A DNA stretch of 64,000 nucleotides from positions 122,370,496 through 122,434,495 of the forward strand of contig CM038045.1 of NCBI GenBank assembly GCA_021397845.1. Reading direction: 5' to 3'. The DNA is from Areca catechu (lineage: Eukaryota > Streptophyta > Magnoliopsida > Arecales > Arecaceae). The notes under the pieces are model-generated. The model was not told the origin of the DNA. It worked only from the letters and a program-made list of their open reading frames with translations, and searched no databases. Positions 10,649 to 20,655 of the stretch are shown piece after piece (the first letter of the stretch is position 1; the number at the start of each line of letters is the position of its first letter). A program made the position numbers and the translations under genes.

Positions 10649-12106
10649 ATGGCTCTGAGAAGATCTACACCAAAGATTCCTTAAGCAGTAGAATCAAGCA
10701 AATGCAGTGAAGATCTGAAGAAAATTGGAGAAAAGAGAAAGAGGTCCACTCCTGAACAACAAGAAGAAAAAACATCCTCTCCAACTGGGAAATCCACTTC
10801 TATGGCCAACAGGCCTATTACTTGCAGAAGAAGGATCGATTTCTCCTTCTTAGAAGAAATGGAAATGAAGATCGGAAGTTGGATAGATAACTAGGGTTGG
10901 AAGTATTTCTGCTCTTTGAATACTCTAACCTACCCTTCTCTGGTACGAACTTTCTATGAAAACCTAACTCTTGAAGAGTATCATTTAGAATCAACTATTA
11001 AGGGAGTTAAAGTCATTGTGGATGAAGAAAATCTAGGCAACTTGCTCCAAATGCCAACAGACGGTGCAACCGAGCTTACCCTAACTGACAAAGAATACAT
11101 TTTGAAGCTCATTTTGGAAAGAGAAGATGCAAGGTCCGTTCAGCATGTTCAAGCCAACTTGTTATCAAAGGAAATGAGACTTCTTCACAACATGATTAGT
11201 AGGATTTTCCTTCCAAAAACCGGTCATTTCGATTGGGTGAGCAAAAAGGATATGACTTTTATGGGACATATGATTGAAGAAGAACCTCTCAACCTTCCTT
11301 TCATTATGATGATTCAAATGAGAGAAGCAGCTAGAAAAGTTAAAGCATGCTTGCCCTATGGTATAGTTTTCACTTTACTATTTGAAGAAGCTGGAATTGA
11401 CCTAACAAATGAGATAGGCAAGCCTCTACATCACTCTGACACTTATTCCTTCAATTCACTTAAAAGAATGGGATACAAACTGCAAGAAGGAGTATGGATA
11501 AAGAAATTGTATGGTCAGATTGCTACTACTTCCTCAGATGATGATGAACCTGCTGATGTTAGAGCCAACAAGTCTGGAAACAAAAATGAAGACAGATATG
11601 AAGATGCAATGATAACTCCATCTGAACTTAAAGAGTTAATATTTCAAAGAATGGAAACAATCTTTGATTCATTGATAGGTTACATAAATTTTGCAATTCA
11701 TGATTTAAGAAATTCAGTTAATATCAGTCTGCAAAAAATGAGATCAAAACAAATGCTTCACAAGGAGAAAATGGAAAAGGAAATGGACAATTTTAAAGAA
11801 GAAATCAGAAGTATCCTACTACAATCTTCAAAGGAAACTTTCACTGCTAAGGACACTCTTGTACAGATCAACAAAGAGTCAGTTGAGACTCCTACTCATC
11901 CATCTCCTGTTCCTTCATCTGATTCACTTTCAATTAAAGCTAAACCTATTATGACCAAGAAGAAGTCAAAGATCAAGAAGACTAAGATACCTAAAGGCCC
12001 AGTTAGAACTAGATTCAGGGATTTAAGGTTTAAACCCCTGAAAACCAAAATCTCTGATAAGGTTATAGATGTTGGCTCCTCTTCTTCTAGTAAAGAAGAA
12101 GAATAG
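10649..12106 (+). pseudogene. Env-position ORF of the Sirevirus-type element (plant-transposon-protein-like)
   Basis: A frame of about 485 codons starts at ATG 10649. It is interrupted by TAA at 10682 and TAG at 10892, then open for 396 codons to the stop at 12104. The central region (YPSLVRTFYENL... GVKVIVDEENL) resembles the putative plant transposon protein domain found in extra ORFs of plant LTR elements. The middle is basic and helix-rich. Residues from about 240 of the open part look coiled-coil (RSKQMLHKEKMEKEMDNF), followed by a Ser/Thr/Pro- and Lys-rich tail (MTKKKSKIKKTKIPKG). I see no signal peptide or membrane segment, so 'envelope' describes the position only. It is much better preserved than gag or pol of the same element. 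Confidence 0.65.
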
Positions 12107-12939
12107 GTTGATTAGCTAGCCTTTGTGGTTGTATTGATCACATCTTTATACCTTTGACTTTTTAATATGAATGCTTTACTTCTTAGCAAGAAATCTTACT
12201 GAATGAATGTACCTTCTTTCATACATTGTATGACAAATTTTTCAAAGAAATGAAAGTTCTTTCAGTAATTTCTATTATTGTCATGAATTATCCTTCTAAT
12301 TATACAATGTTTTTGATACAACTGATGAATTTTTAATTAGAATTTCTAATTGAATTTGAGAAAGTGAAATTATCTCAAACAAATATTAAATACTTTCTCA
12401 ATCTATTTCAAAATCTAAACTTTATTGAACATACAATTTTGATTGTTTGACAAAAAGGGGGAGAATGGTATCATTACTGATGATTTAGCTGTCATGAAAA
12501 TTTTTGGTATCTATGTTGAGCTTCCTATTCAATTATTCTTAAAGTGCATAAAAAGAATGAAAAAGGGGGAGCACAAAAGTGATTGTATTCAAATGAACCT
12601 AACTACACAAAAGGGGGAGATTTTCTTAAAGAATAGCTTTATCTCTAAATCCTTCTCTTGCTTCGATTGCTCTAAAATTAGTCTTAATTTTGTCAAAATT
12701 TCAAACTCTGATACTTCGGTTTAATTCTGATAGTATGAAGCATGCAAAGTCTAATACTTTGATATATACAAAAGCACTAACATCAATGATATGCAATTTT
12801 ATCATTGGAGCTCTGATACTTATTTACAAATACCGTTAGCTCAAATACATGTGAATACTTACTTTCATATATTTTTATACATGTAAGTGTAAAGAATTTT
12901 TTATGCCAAGTGTTTTGTCATCATCAAAAAGGGAGAAAT
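12107..12939 (+). other. 3' spacer with four polypurine tracts
   Basis: No credible gene; a 93-codon frame at 12443 is AT-rich and unlike any family I know. It carries AAAAAGGGGGAGAA at 12452, AAAAAGGGGGAGCA at 12560, AAAAGGGGGAGA at 12609 and AAAAAGGGAGAAA at 12926-12938. The last sits one base before the LTR and is the one expected to prime plus-strand synthesis. Multiple such tracts are a known Sirevirus trait. Confidence 0.75.
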
Positions 12940-13267
12940 TGTTGACCCCATAAGTGATTTTGATGATAACCAAATATTGGAGCATGCATATTTATTTCTA
13001 ATAACTCTTCAAGTGGTTTACAAGTTTTTGTAGGATGACTTATTTGTTTAAAATTCAACTCCTACATCTTTAATTCTTGTTTTGAGTTGTGTTGTAATCT
13101 TATTTTGTAAAGAAGAACCCAATAAAAAGTTAAGAAAAATCTATAAAAAGGGTTACTTCTATGAGTGTGTGTGTGCCTTAAAATTATTTTGAGTTGGTTT
13201 GTATGAAAAATGTAAAAGTGTTGGTGAGAGTCTTCTCTTGACTTGAATTATAAAAATCCTGAAGAAG

Positions 13268-13790
13268 TTACTCGAGCCGACCCAGCAAGTTGAAGAGCCG
13301 ACTCCACCTCATGGCATGCATCAAGGATTCTGGTACGCAACAATCTAAGCTGACTCGAAGGTAACCGAGCAGACTCCAGTGAATCCGAGTCGACTGGAAT
13401 AAGTCCGAGCCGACTCTTCCAAAGTCCAGTTTTTGAAGATTTTTGAGAATAGCCTAGTGAGCCGACCCGAACCAGAAAGAGCCGACTTCGCTAGACCTAA
13501 TTTTGAAGACCTGAGAAAGCGAGCTGACCCGAACTACAATGAGCCAACTCTTCTAGAGTAAAGATTTCAGAAGCTGAGAAAAAGAGCCAACCAAAGTCCA
13601 AAAGGGCCGACTCCTCGAGTTTAAGATTTTCAAAGATAGAAGTTTGAGGTGACCCGAGCTATCAAGAGCCGACTCGTCCAAAGTGAAGTTTTGCATCCTG
13701 AGACACCGAGCCCATAGCACTAAAAAATTGGTGACTCGACCTATCGACTCGAAGGATCCGAGCTGACCCGAAGAAATCCAAGCTGACTCA
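13268..13790. repeat. Cluster of CGAGCCGACTC-type motifs
   Basis: About 17 variants of GAGC(C/T)GAC(T/C)C(G/C) occur in 520 bp at uneven spacing of 20-40 bp. Examples are CGAGCCGACCC at 13272, GAGCCGACTCC near 13295, CGAGCCGACTC near 13408 and GAGCCGACTCG near 13665. Each is an imperfect inverted repeat (CGAG...CTCG) rich in CG and CHG sites. Clusters of palindromic, methylatable repeats have been described in maize Sirevirus LTRs. Confidence 0.75.
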
Positions 13791-14224
13791 AATATCACTT
13801 TCAGGTACATAACGGCTAGTTCCAGAATTTCATTTTGAATGCCAAAAAGTGCTCCGATGGTCATATGTCACATCCCAACGATCTACAATGTCTCAAATTA
13901 TCTTGAAGTGATGGAAGACAAATATTTAAAGGATTTGAACTTTCAAAAAGAAGGTTTTAAGAGAGTTCTTAAAAAGTTTCAAGAGTTCATTGAATATCCT
14001 ATCTACCAACAAGCAAAAGAGCACAGAGCATTCAAGTCAGTCTTCAAGTCTTTATCAACTTTGATATGAAGCTTGAAGCAATTTGGAAAGAAGCCACTGA
14101 AGCAGTTAAAGCTTATTCGAGTGCATCCAAGTGGACTTCTATCAAGCGACATCGATAATTATCCGATAAATTGAGTTTGTCATTTATTGTTTCATTTATT
14201 TCAATTCATTTCTTGAATTGTTTG

Positions 14225-14425
14225 GGTTATTGGTGAGCCTGGTTGAAAAATCGAGTTAGGTTCTTGGTGAGCCTTTGATAAAAACCAAGTGTTGGGTTCT
14301 TGGTGATCCTGGTAAAACCAAGTTGGGTTCTTGGTGATCCTGTGAAAACAAAGTTGGGTTTCTTTGGTGATCCCGTTCAAAACCAAAGGGTGTTGGGTTT
14401 TCTTTAGTGATCCCGTTAAAACCAA
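14225..14425 (+). repeat. Tandem repeat, unit about 30-40 bp (TTGGGTTCTTGGTGATCC)
   Basis: Six imperfect units start near 14225, 14253, 14285, 14324, 14354 and 14391. Each runs TTGGGTTCTTGGTGATCC then (G/T)TAAAACCAAG, so TTGGT and ACCAA ends can pair within a unit. It lies in the 3' LTR, about 120 bp upstream of the TATA motif. Confidence 0.8.
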
Positions 14426-14547
14426 AATGTAGAGGTTTTGGATTGTAATCCTGTAAAACAATCATACTGTATTCGGGTGTGAATATAATGGAAATCCCAA
14501 GTGGTATCTTGGATAGTGGACGTAGAAACTGGGTTGCTCCGAACCAC

Positions 14548-14554
14548 TATAAAT
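14548..14554 (+). promoter_or_regulatory. Probable LTR TATA box
   Basis: TATAAAT in CCACTATAAATTTC, conserved in the truncated 5' LTR near 4995. It lies about 165 bp before the LTR end, consistent with a short R-U5. Confidence 0.5.
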
Positions 14555-14720
14555 TTCTGTGTTTGTGTTGTGATTCACTGATCTTATTTAGCTTCTGCAA
14601 TCAATTACTTTGTCACTACACTCAACACTCTAAAAGAGATTTCAAAGAGCACATATCTGCTTTAATTTTTTAAATTTCCAATTCAGCCCCTCTTGGGAAA
14701 GCCACCTAGGCAACAGAGAT

Positions 14721-15587
14721 TATTAGATGTATACCCTAGAAACTATCTAGTTGATATAAAGTTACATTTTAAGACATAATTTTGTATTTAATATAATAAA
14801 TTAATTTTTTTAATCCATACATGTTATGTCCATGTGTCATTCATGCAATTAATGGATAATGATACATATTCTAAAGAGTTGAGAATTTGAGACATGTATC
14901 TTTATAGGTTAACTCCTAAATGCCCTTGATCATTGGATCATCATAGGGATGCAAATCGATCCATTAAGATCGATACACAGATCGCTTCTCTTTTAGATGG
15001 ACAAGTCTCGAGTCTACAATGTAGGAACACTAGAGTGAAAGTGCAAGTGATTGTTAAAGAACAATGGCATTGAGCATGATCAAAGAACAAGAAGTTACAT
15101 AGATATCTACTCATCCGTTAGTGACTTCTTGTACTAAGTTATGTGAGCAGTTCCTTGACTTGTGGTACCTCAATCACTCACAGTGATGTTGTTGTAGTTT
15201 GGCAAGCACTTAAATATGGTCCCTAGCCATATGGAAGCTTGTGGTATACATTGGCTTTAGCAAGTTCACTATAAGAGTTGGGAGTGTACCTATAGGGGAT
15301 CTATCGATCTTGGTAGAAGAGAAATAATTCTATGTAACCTAAGAGATTGAGTCCATGAGTCTATGGCTATAATAGCATGATAATAGAGAGAACTTTTCAT
15401 AGAAATCATGATTGTGCTCGAGCTGATTAAGTTATGCATATGATGGATGCTAGGGTTTAACAAGAATCCATGACCTGCATCTTATTGGGACTTTCGATAG
15501 AGAAACTTGATCACACAATAACTACACCTAGGGATTCACTTTTTTTTTGCTGGGTTGCCACTACATACTATCAGGTATCACTGGTGG
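14721..15587 (+). mobile_element. Third copia LTR, left part
   Basis: It begins TATTAGATGTATACCCTAG, close to the TGTTxGAxxTATGCCCTAG start of Angela/Tork-type copia LTRs, with TG read as TA. The GAGAT before it fits the end of a polypurine tract. The sequence runs through LTR-like DNA to the GGTGG at 15583-15587 and resumes at 40864. The chromovirus complex splits it. No gene. Confidence 0.65.
15583..15587. repeat. Target-site duplication GGTGG (left)
   Basis: Identical to 40859-40863. The two copies flank the whole triple-LTR chromovirus complex, marking one integration site. Confidence 0.85.
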
Positions 15588-16863
15588 TGATGTGGGATGA
15601 AATGGAATGAAGCAATCTAAGAGGAGATAATAATAATTAAATGAGAAATGAATTAAAGCAAGGCTACTTTCCATGTAAAAGAAATGAAACTATCATGAAG
15701 GGATCTTGCATGTAAGCTAAACCTGAATGAGAACTTTCATAATATTAAAGAGAAATGGGTCTTTGTGATTAGGAAACCACACAGGATAGGGCCTAATTAA
15801 TTTAACATTTCAAATTTGGAAAAAAACACTAAAAGAGGGGTAACCAGGCATTAACAGATCATGGGTTTGAAAAGTTACACTCAAGGATGAAGTCTTTGGA
15901 TGACAAGGTAATTCCTTCAGATATCAGGACTTCTTGTCTTTGTTTCTTGCCTTAGAAGACCACCTTCTTTGGAACCTGGATATCCTGGGGATCCTACACA
16001 AACCATATTAGAATTTAGATGGAGATTGAAAGGTAGAAACAATTGAAATGTTGATTGAAGTTGAGAAGATGATGATTGGAGTAGAAGTAGCTTGGCCGGC
16101 TCCCTTGGAATGGCTCTTCTTGCTCCTTTGGACATTGGAAGGGATTGCTTGGATGGGCTAGAAGGTTGGCTAATGGCTATTGGCATGGAAGAAGAACTCT
16201 CTTGAACTAACCAAGGGTCTCTCACTCACTTCCTCTCGGAGGACATTGGATAGCACCAATTGGAAGAAGAAACACTTTTTTTTTTCATTCAAGTTCATCA
16301 TCCATTACAAGAGGGCTTGGAGTAGATTTTATAAGCCTCCAAGGACTTTTAAAATTTCGAATTACAAGGAGCTTTTCATGGGAGGTTCCTAGCTATAAGG
16401 GTGGAATTCAAATTACATGGAGAATTTTATGGGATAGCTAGCTAAAATGGTGGAAGAATAAAATCCTTGGCCGCCCACTTTGAGTTTGAATTCTTCTTGG
16501 TGATGTGGCATGTGATGAGGTGGCTTGCTGAGGTGTACTCCACATGGTTGGGGGGTTGACATGGCATCCCACATGGCTTGTTGAAGTGGCGTCCTCCTTG
16601 GCATAAGTTGTTAAGTGCATTCCATCTTCAAGTGAGCTTCCTCAATTTCAAACCTCTCTTGCACCCAACTACTAAACTTAATAATTACAAGACCAATTTG
16701 ATCCTAATTAAACTCAAAAGAAACCAAATTGAAATAAACCCACCCTAATTACATGACTCAAATTTAATTAAAGAAGTAAACTGACTCTATTTATAAGACA
16801 TGAAAGAATTAAAGCCATATTGAATTAGACTGAAGCTTCTTCCGGACTTTGGTGCTCACTCCA
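15588..16863 (-). mobile_element. Chromovirus LTR A (3' LTR of copy 1)
   Basis: TGATGTGGGATG to ...ACTCCA, 1276 bp, followed by the polypurine tract (minus sense CATCCCGGGAGAAT). It aligns almost throughout with LTRs B and C. Minus-strand TATAAAA at 16327-16333. The last codons of copy 1 pol extend into it. Confidence 0.9.
16327..16333 (-). promoter_or_regulatory. LTR A TATA box
   Basis: TATAAAA in minus sense; the same motif is at equivalent places in LTR B (23394) and LTR C (40322). Confidence 0.55.
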
Positions 16864-17604
16864 ATTCTCCCGGGATGGGAGCAATTAGACCCTATTGAGT
16901 AAGGACTGGTCTGACTTTGGTACCTTTCTAGCAGGTCTAGGTTGATTTGTTGCAGATCCTCTCGGGTGATCCAGGAATCCTCGGATTCGAGTCTTCCTCG
17001 CCATCGAACTAGATAACATTGGTAGCCCTTATTTCTGGTGGTAATTACCTGGTCTTCCAAGATACTTTCAATCCTATCTCTCCATTTTGGCTGAAGTGCT
17101 TGTGGACACTAAGATAGGGTTTCACTCTCAAAGGTTGGGCAAGGTCCAAAAGGCTCGCTAGGAATTAATGCTGGCTCTTTATATTCTTTCATATCAGAAA
17201 TGTTAAACGTGGAACTAATGCCATAATTTGGTGGTAATTCTAACATGTATGCATTAGGTCCGATTCTCTTTAATACTTTGAAAGGTCCAGCTCTCCGGGC
17301 ATGCAGTTTCTTTATAGTTCTCAGTAAGAACTTTTAGGTCTAAGTTTAACCATTATGGAGTCCCCTATATTGAATTCCTTCACTCGTTTACGTGAATTGG
17401 CCATATGCTTATAGACTTCATTGCTCATTTGAATTTTTTTACTAATCTCCTTATGCAATTCTTTAATATGATGGCATATGACTCGGCGGACTCAGACATT
17501 CGTGCATGCGTGGGTAATGGAATGAGGTCGATAGGTCTCCTCCGTCTGTAACCATGGACAATCTCAAAGGGACTTTTACCAGTAGACCTATTGACTGAGC
17601 TGTT
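16809..17604 (-). pseudogene. Integrase C-terminus and chromodomain, copy 1
   Basis: The 3' end of pol. The open part at 16809-17060 is a chromodomain: YQCYLVRWRGR, then W and the EDLQQINLDLLERY helix. Chromodomains at this position define chromoviruses and in studied cases bias integration toward marked chromatin. Its last 18 codons lie inside LTR A. The adjoining integrase C-terminal region (17061-17604) is broken by stops and shifts, with recognisable pieces that match 24184-24693 of copy 2. Confidence 0.8.
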
Positions 17605-18039
17605 TTAAGCGAATTCAGCAAGAGGTAAAAGCAAATCCCAGTTTTTCAGACTCTCTCCAACAAGGCACCTCAATAAGTTTTTTAGACTTCTATTTACAAC
17701 TTCAGTTTGTCCATTAATTTGAGGGTGGTAAGCAGTTGAGAATTTCAGTTTTGTTCCTAGTAGGTGCCAAAGGGTTTTCCAAAAGTAACTCGTGAAATGA
17801 ACATCCCTATCAGAAACAATGGTCTTAGGTAACCCATGTAATTTGACTACTTGATCGAGAAAAAGTTTGGCTACCCTAGAGGCATCAAAAGTTTGAGAAC
17901 AGGATATAAAATGGGCCATCTTTGAAAATCTATCGACCACTATAAAGATCGAGTCATGCTTCCTAAGGGTCTTGGGCAATCCTAAAATAAAGTCCATGCT
18001 AAGATCCTGCCATAGACACTCAGGCACAGGTAAAGGAGT
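17605..18039 (-). pseudogene. Integrase catalytic core, copy 1
   Basis: About 140 residues open. The DDE residues are present: DFILGLP (first Asp), IVSDRDVHF (second Asp) and NGQTEVVNRSL (Glu). A stop just upstream (near 18040, after KHQRQN) separates it from the zinc-binding part; copy 2 reads through at that position. The open stretch starts at an internal Met, so it is a fragment of pol and not a separate gene. Confidence 0.85.
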
Positions 18040-19602
18040 CTATAACCTGATGTTTTGTCTTTGATGTTTGGCAACGGTGCACGTCCTACATCGGGCAACA
18101 ATATTGGCTACATGTCTCTTAATGCCTGGCCAGTAAAATTTTTCTTCAACTATTAATATGGTTTTATTTCTTCCAAAGTGGCCAGCTAGACCCCCAGCAT
18201 GGGTCTCCCAAACTAGAAAATCTCTCAAAGAAGTATTTGGAACACAGAGCTTATTTTCTTTTAATAGATAACCATCTAGAAGGGTATACTCACTATGGTC
18301 ACCAGATGGTCCTTGACTCAAAGCCTGGTAAACCTCACTAAAGTCTGGACAGGTATCATATTCATCCTTAAGTCTCTCAAATCCAACGACTTCAGTGCTG
18401 ATCGAATTCAGGAGTAAGGCTCTACGACTCAAAGCATCGGCTACTTTATTCTCAGTTTCGGCACGGTGCTTTAGGATAAAAGTGTAGGATTGGATGTATT
18501 TTACCCATTTGGCATGCCTAAAATTTAGCTTTTTCTGGGAATCAAGAAATCTAAGGGCTTCGTGATAAGAGAATAAAACAAATTCTTGCGGTATAAGATA
18601 GTGTCTCCAATACCTTAAAGCTTGCACTACCTTATGGAGCTCCTTATCATAGGTAGAATATTTAAGCTTAGCTTCATTTAACTTTTCACTAAAGAAAGCT
18701 ATGGGGTGGCTTTCCTTGCTTAAAACTCCACCTATTCCAACACCAAATGCAACGCAAGCGACCTCAAAAACCTTGAAAAAATTAGGCAGTCTTAAGATAG
18801 GTGCTTGTGTCATTTTCTTCTTAAAGTCCAGGAAGTCCCTATCAGCAGCTTTGGTCCATTCAAAATGGCCTTTCCTAATGCAATCCGTGATTGGTGCAAC
18901 TATGGTGCTAAACCCCCGAATGAATCTTCTATAAAAAGTAACTAGGCCATGGAAACTTCGTACTTCATGAACACTTTTCGGCACGGGCCACTCTATAATT
19001 GACTTAATCTTCTCGGGGTCAGCAGAAACTCCATCAGGTGTGACAACAAAATCTAGGGAAATGACTCTATGGGTGAGAAAGTCACATTTTTTAAGGTTTG
19101 AGAAAAGTCTGTTTTTCCTAAGAGCTAAACAGACTTGATTCAAATGGTCCAAATGATCCTCCTGGGTCTTTCTATATATAAGAATGTCATCGAAGTAAAC
19201 TACGACAAAATTTCCTATAAATAACCGTAAGACTTGATTCATAATCCGCATAAAGGTGCTAGGAGCATTGGACAGTCCGAAAGGCATTACTACCCATTCA
19301 AAAAGACCCTCCTTGGTCTTGAATGCAGTCTTCCACTCATTCCCTGGTCTAATCCTAACCTGATGATAGCCAATCTTAAGGTCAATCTTTGAAAATACTA
19401 TTGCTCCGGCCATCATATCTAACATGTCATCCAAACGGGGTATGGAAAACCTATATTTAGTTGTGATCTTATTAATGGCATGACTGACAACGCATATCCT
19501 CCAAGTGCCATCTTTCTTAGGGGTTAGTAATGCGGGTACTACACAAGGACTCAAGCTTTTTCTGATAAATCCTTTCCTAAGAAGATCCCCTACTTGTCTT
19601 TA
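18040..19602 (-). pseudogene. RT, RNase H and integrase zinc-binding region, copy 1
   Basis: The longest open piece of this copy, 504 residues from 19554. In order: RT (VPALLTPKKDGTWR, PRLDDMLD, FSKIDLKIGYHQ with catalytic Asp, FGLSNAPSTFM, VVYFDDILIY with catalytic Asp pair); RNase H (VFEVACVAFGVGIGGVLS, FFSEKLNEAKLKYSTYDKE, ADALSRRA); integrase HHCC zinc-binding motif (H...GHFGRNKTI... CRTCTVAK). A TAA at 19600-19602 breaks the frame just before the RT; the same stop is in copy 2 at 26659-26661. The residue after CV in the WRICVVSHA motif is Val, where gypsy RTs usually have Asp. Confidence 0.88.
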
Positions 19603-20655
19603 TAACTCTAAGTGTTCGGTAGGGTTCATCCTATAATGTGGAAGGTTGGGTAGGGTTTCTCCTGGGACTAAATCAATGGTATGCTGGATGTCCCTAAGTG
19701 GTGGAAGGTGGTCAGGTAGGTCATCAGGAAACACATCCTTAAAGTTTTCTAACACTTTAATTACTTCCTGAGGGCGTTCTTTTTAGGAAGGCTCTTGAGT
19801 TTCCTTAGTGGCTAAGATCCAAACAGGTATACCCTTAGTGAGTTCTTTCTTAATCTCTTTATCAGTTATCAAATTGACTTCAGTTTTCTTTTCCTTTAAG
19901 TGGCTCGATCCTCTTTTAAAAGTGTCTTTAGGTGGTGTTGGGTTGATCACAAACTTCTTTCCAAGGTGCATAAATGAGTAGGAATTAGATCAGCCATATA
20001 GGGTCGCATCATGGTCAAATAACCAGGGTCGACCTAGGATGATACTGCTCACTCCCATTGGTAGGACGTCACACCACACTTTTTTCTCATGATAGGACTG
20101 CAATTGGATTTGGCCTAGACACCTAAGCTTGATCGGAATTGCAGTGGGGTCTATCCAAAAAACCTTATAGGGAGTTGGATGGGAAACTGTGGACAAGCCT
20201 AATGTTTTGACAGTACTAGTGGATAAGGTATTTACAAAACTCCCACTATCTATGATTATTTTACATAATTTATCCCCTAACTTGAAAAATGTTTGTAGGA
20301 TGTTAGTCCTACGCCAATCTTCCCGTGTTACAGTCTGGGTAAGGATGCATCCAACTACTCCCAAAAGATCATGCTCTACATGATCCTCGTCACCTTCGTA
20401 CTCTTCAGCCAAATTATCCTCAACCTGATATACCTTTTCAACATTATCACCTAGGGGCTCTATGGGTTCAGACTCATTTTCTTCTAATTCTCCTATGTGC
20501 AAGGCTCTAGTTGGACCATTGCTAGCATAATGGCCTAATTTGTGACATCTGAAGCAAGGAGTATTAGGGTTTAGGGTTCTCTGAGCTTCTGGTGCTTTAC
20601 CCCTATCATCTCTATGGGTCAGAGGGGTATTAGGGTTGGGTCTATTGGGTTGCAT
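19603..20655 (-). pseudogene. Gag C-terminus, protease and pol linker, copy 1
   Basis: 19990-20655 is open. It starts with a gag zinc knuckle (CFRCHKLGHYASN, about 20516-20557) whose last Cys is replaced by Gly. An acidic linker (NESEPIEPLGDNVEKVYQVED) follows, then a retropepsin-like domain with D-S-G near 20250 (IIDSGSFVNTLS) and ILGRPWLFDHDATLYG. A stop at 19990 is followed by the linker frame 19783-19971 and a shift toward the RT. Stops prevent a complete polyprotein. Confidence 0.82.

Larger units (their letters stand above)
4974..14715 (+). mobile_element. Sirevirus-type Ty1/copia element, decayed, 5' LTR truncated
   Basis: The order is 190 bp of 5' LTR, primer-binding site TGGTATCAGAGC, gag with a coiled coil and two CCHC-like motifs, protease, integrase, RT and RNase H, an extra ORF at the env position, four polypurine tracts, and a 1776-bp 3' LTR ending CAACA. 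This layout (long gag with coiled coil, env-position ORF, AAAAGGGGGAGA tracts, LTR starting TGTTGACC) is that of the Sirevirus/Maximus group of copia elements. Gag and pol carry many stops and frameshifts and the integrase has lost catalytic residues, so it is not autonomous. Confidence 0.85.
12940..14715 (+). mobile_element. 3' LTR of the Sirevirus-type element (1776 bp)
   Basis: Starts TGTTGACCCC right after the last polypurine tract and ends CAACA; its last 187 bp match the 5' LTR remnant. It contains the GAGCCGACTC motif cluster (13268-13790), a TTGGTGATCC tandem repeat (14225-14425) and a TATAAAT motif (14548). Short frames on both strands inside it are not genes. Confidence 0.85.

Noticed and set aside
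10916..12106. A true envelope glycoprotein or captured host gene
   Set aside because: No signal peptide, membrane span or intron-like structure is visible; similarity is to plant transposon-associated proteins.
13553..13864. Minus-strand 103-codon frame
   Set aside because: Lies within the motif cluster of the Sirevirus-type 3' LTR; no family resemblance.
18040..19554. A standalone 504-residue RT gene
   Set aside because: It starts at an internal Met after a stop shared with copy 2 and lacks gag and protease; it is a pol fragment.
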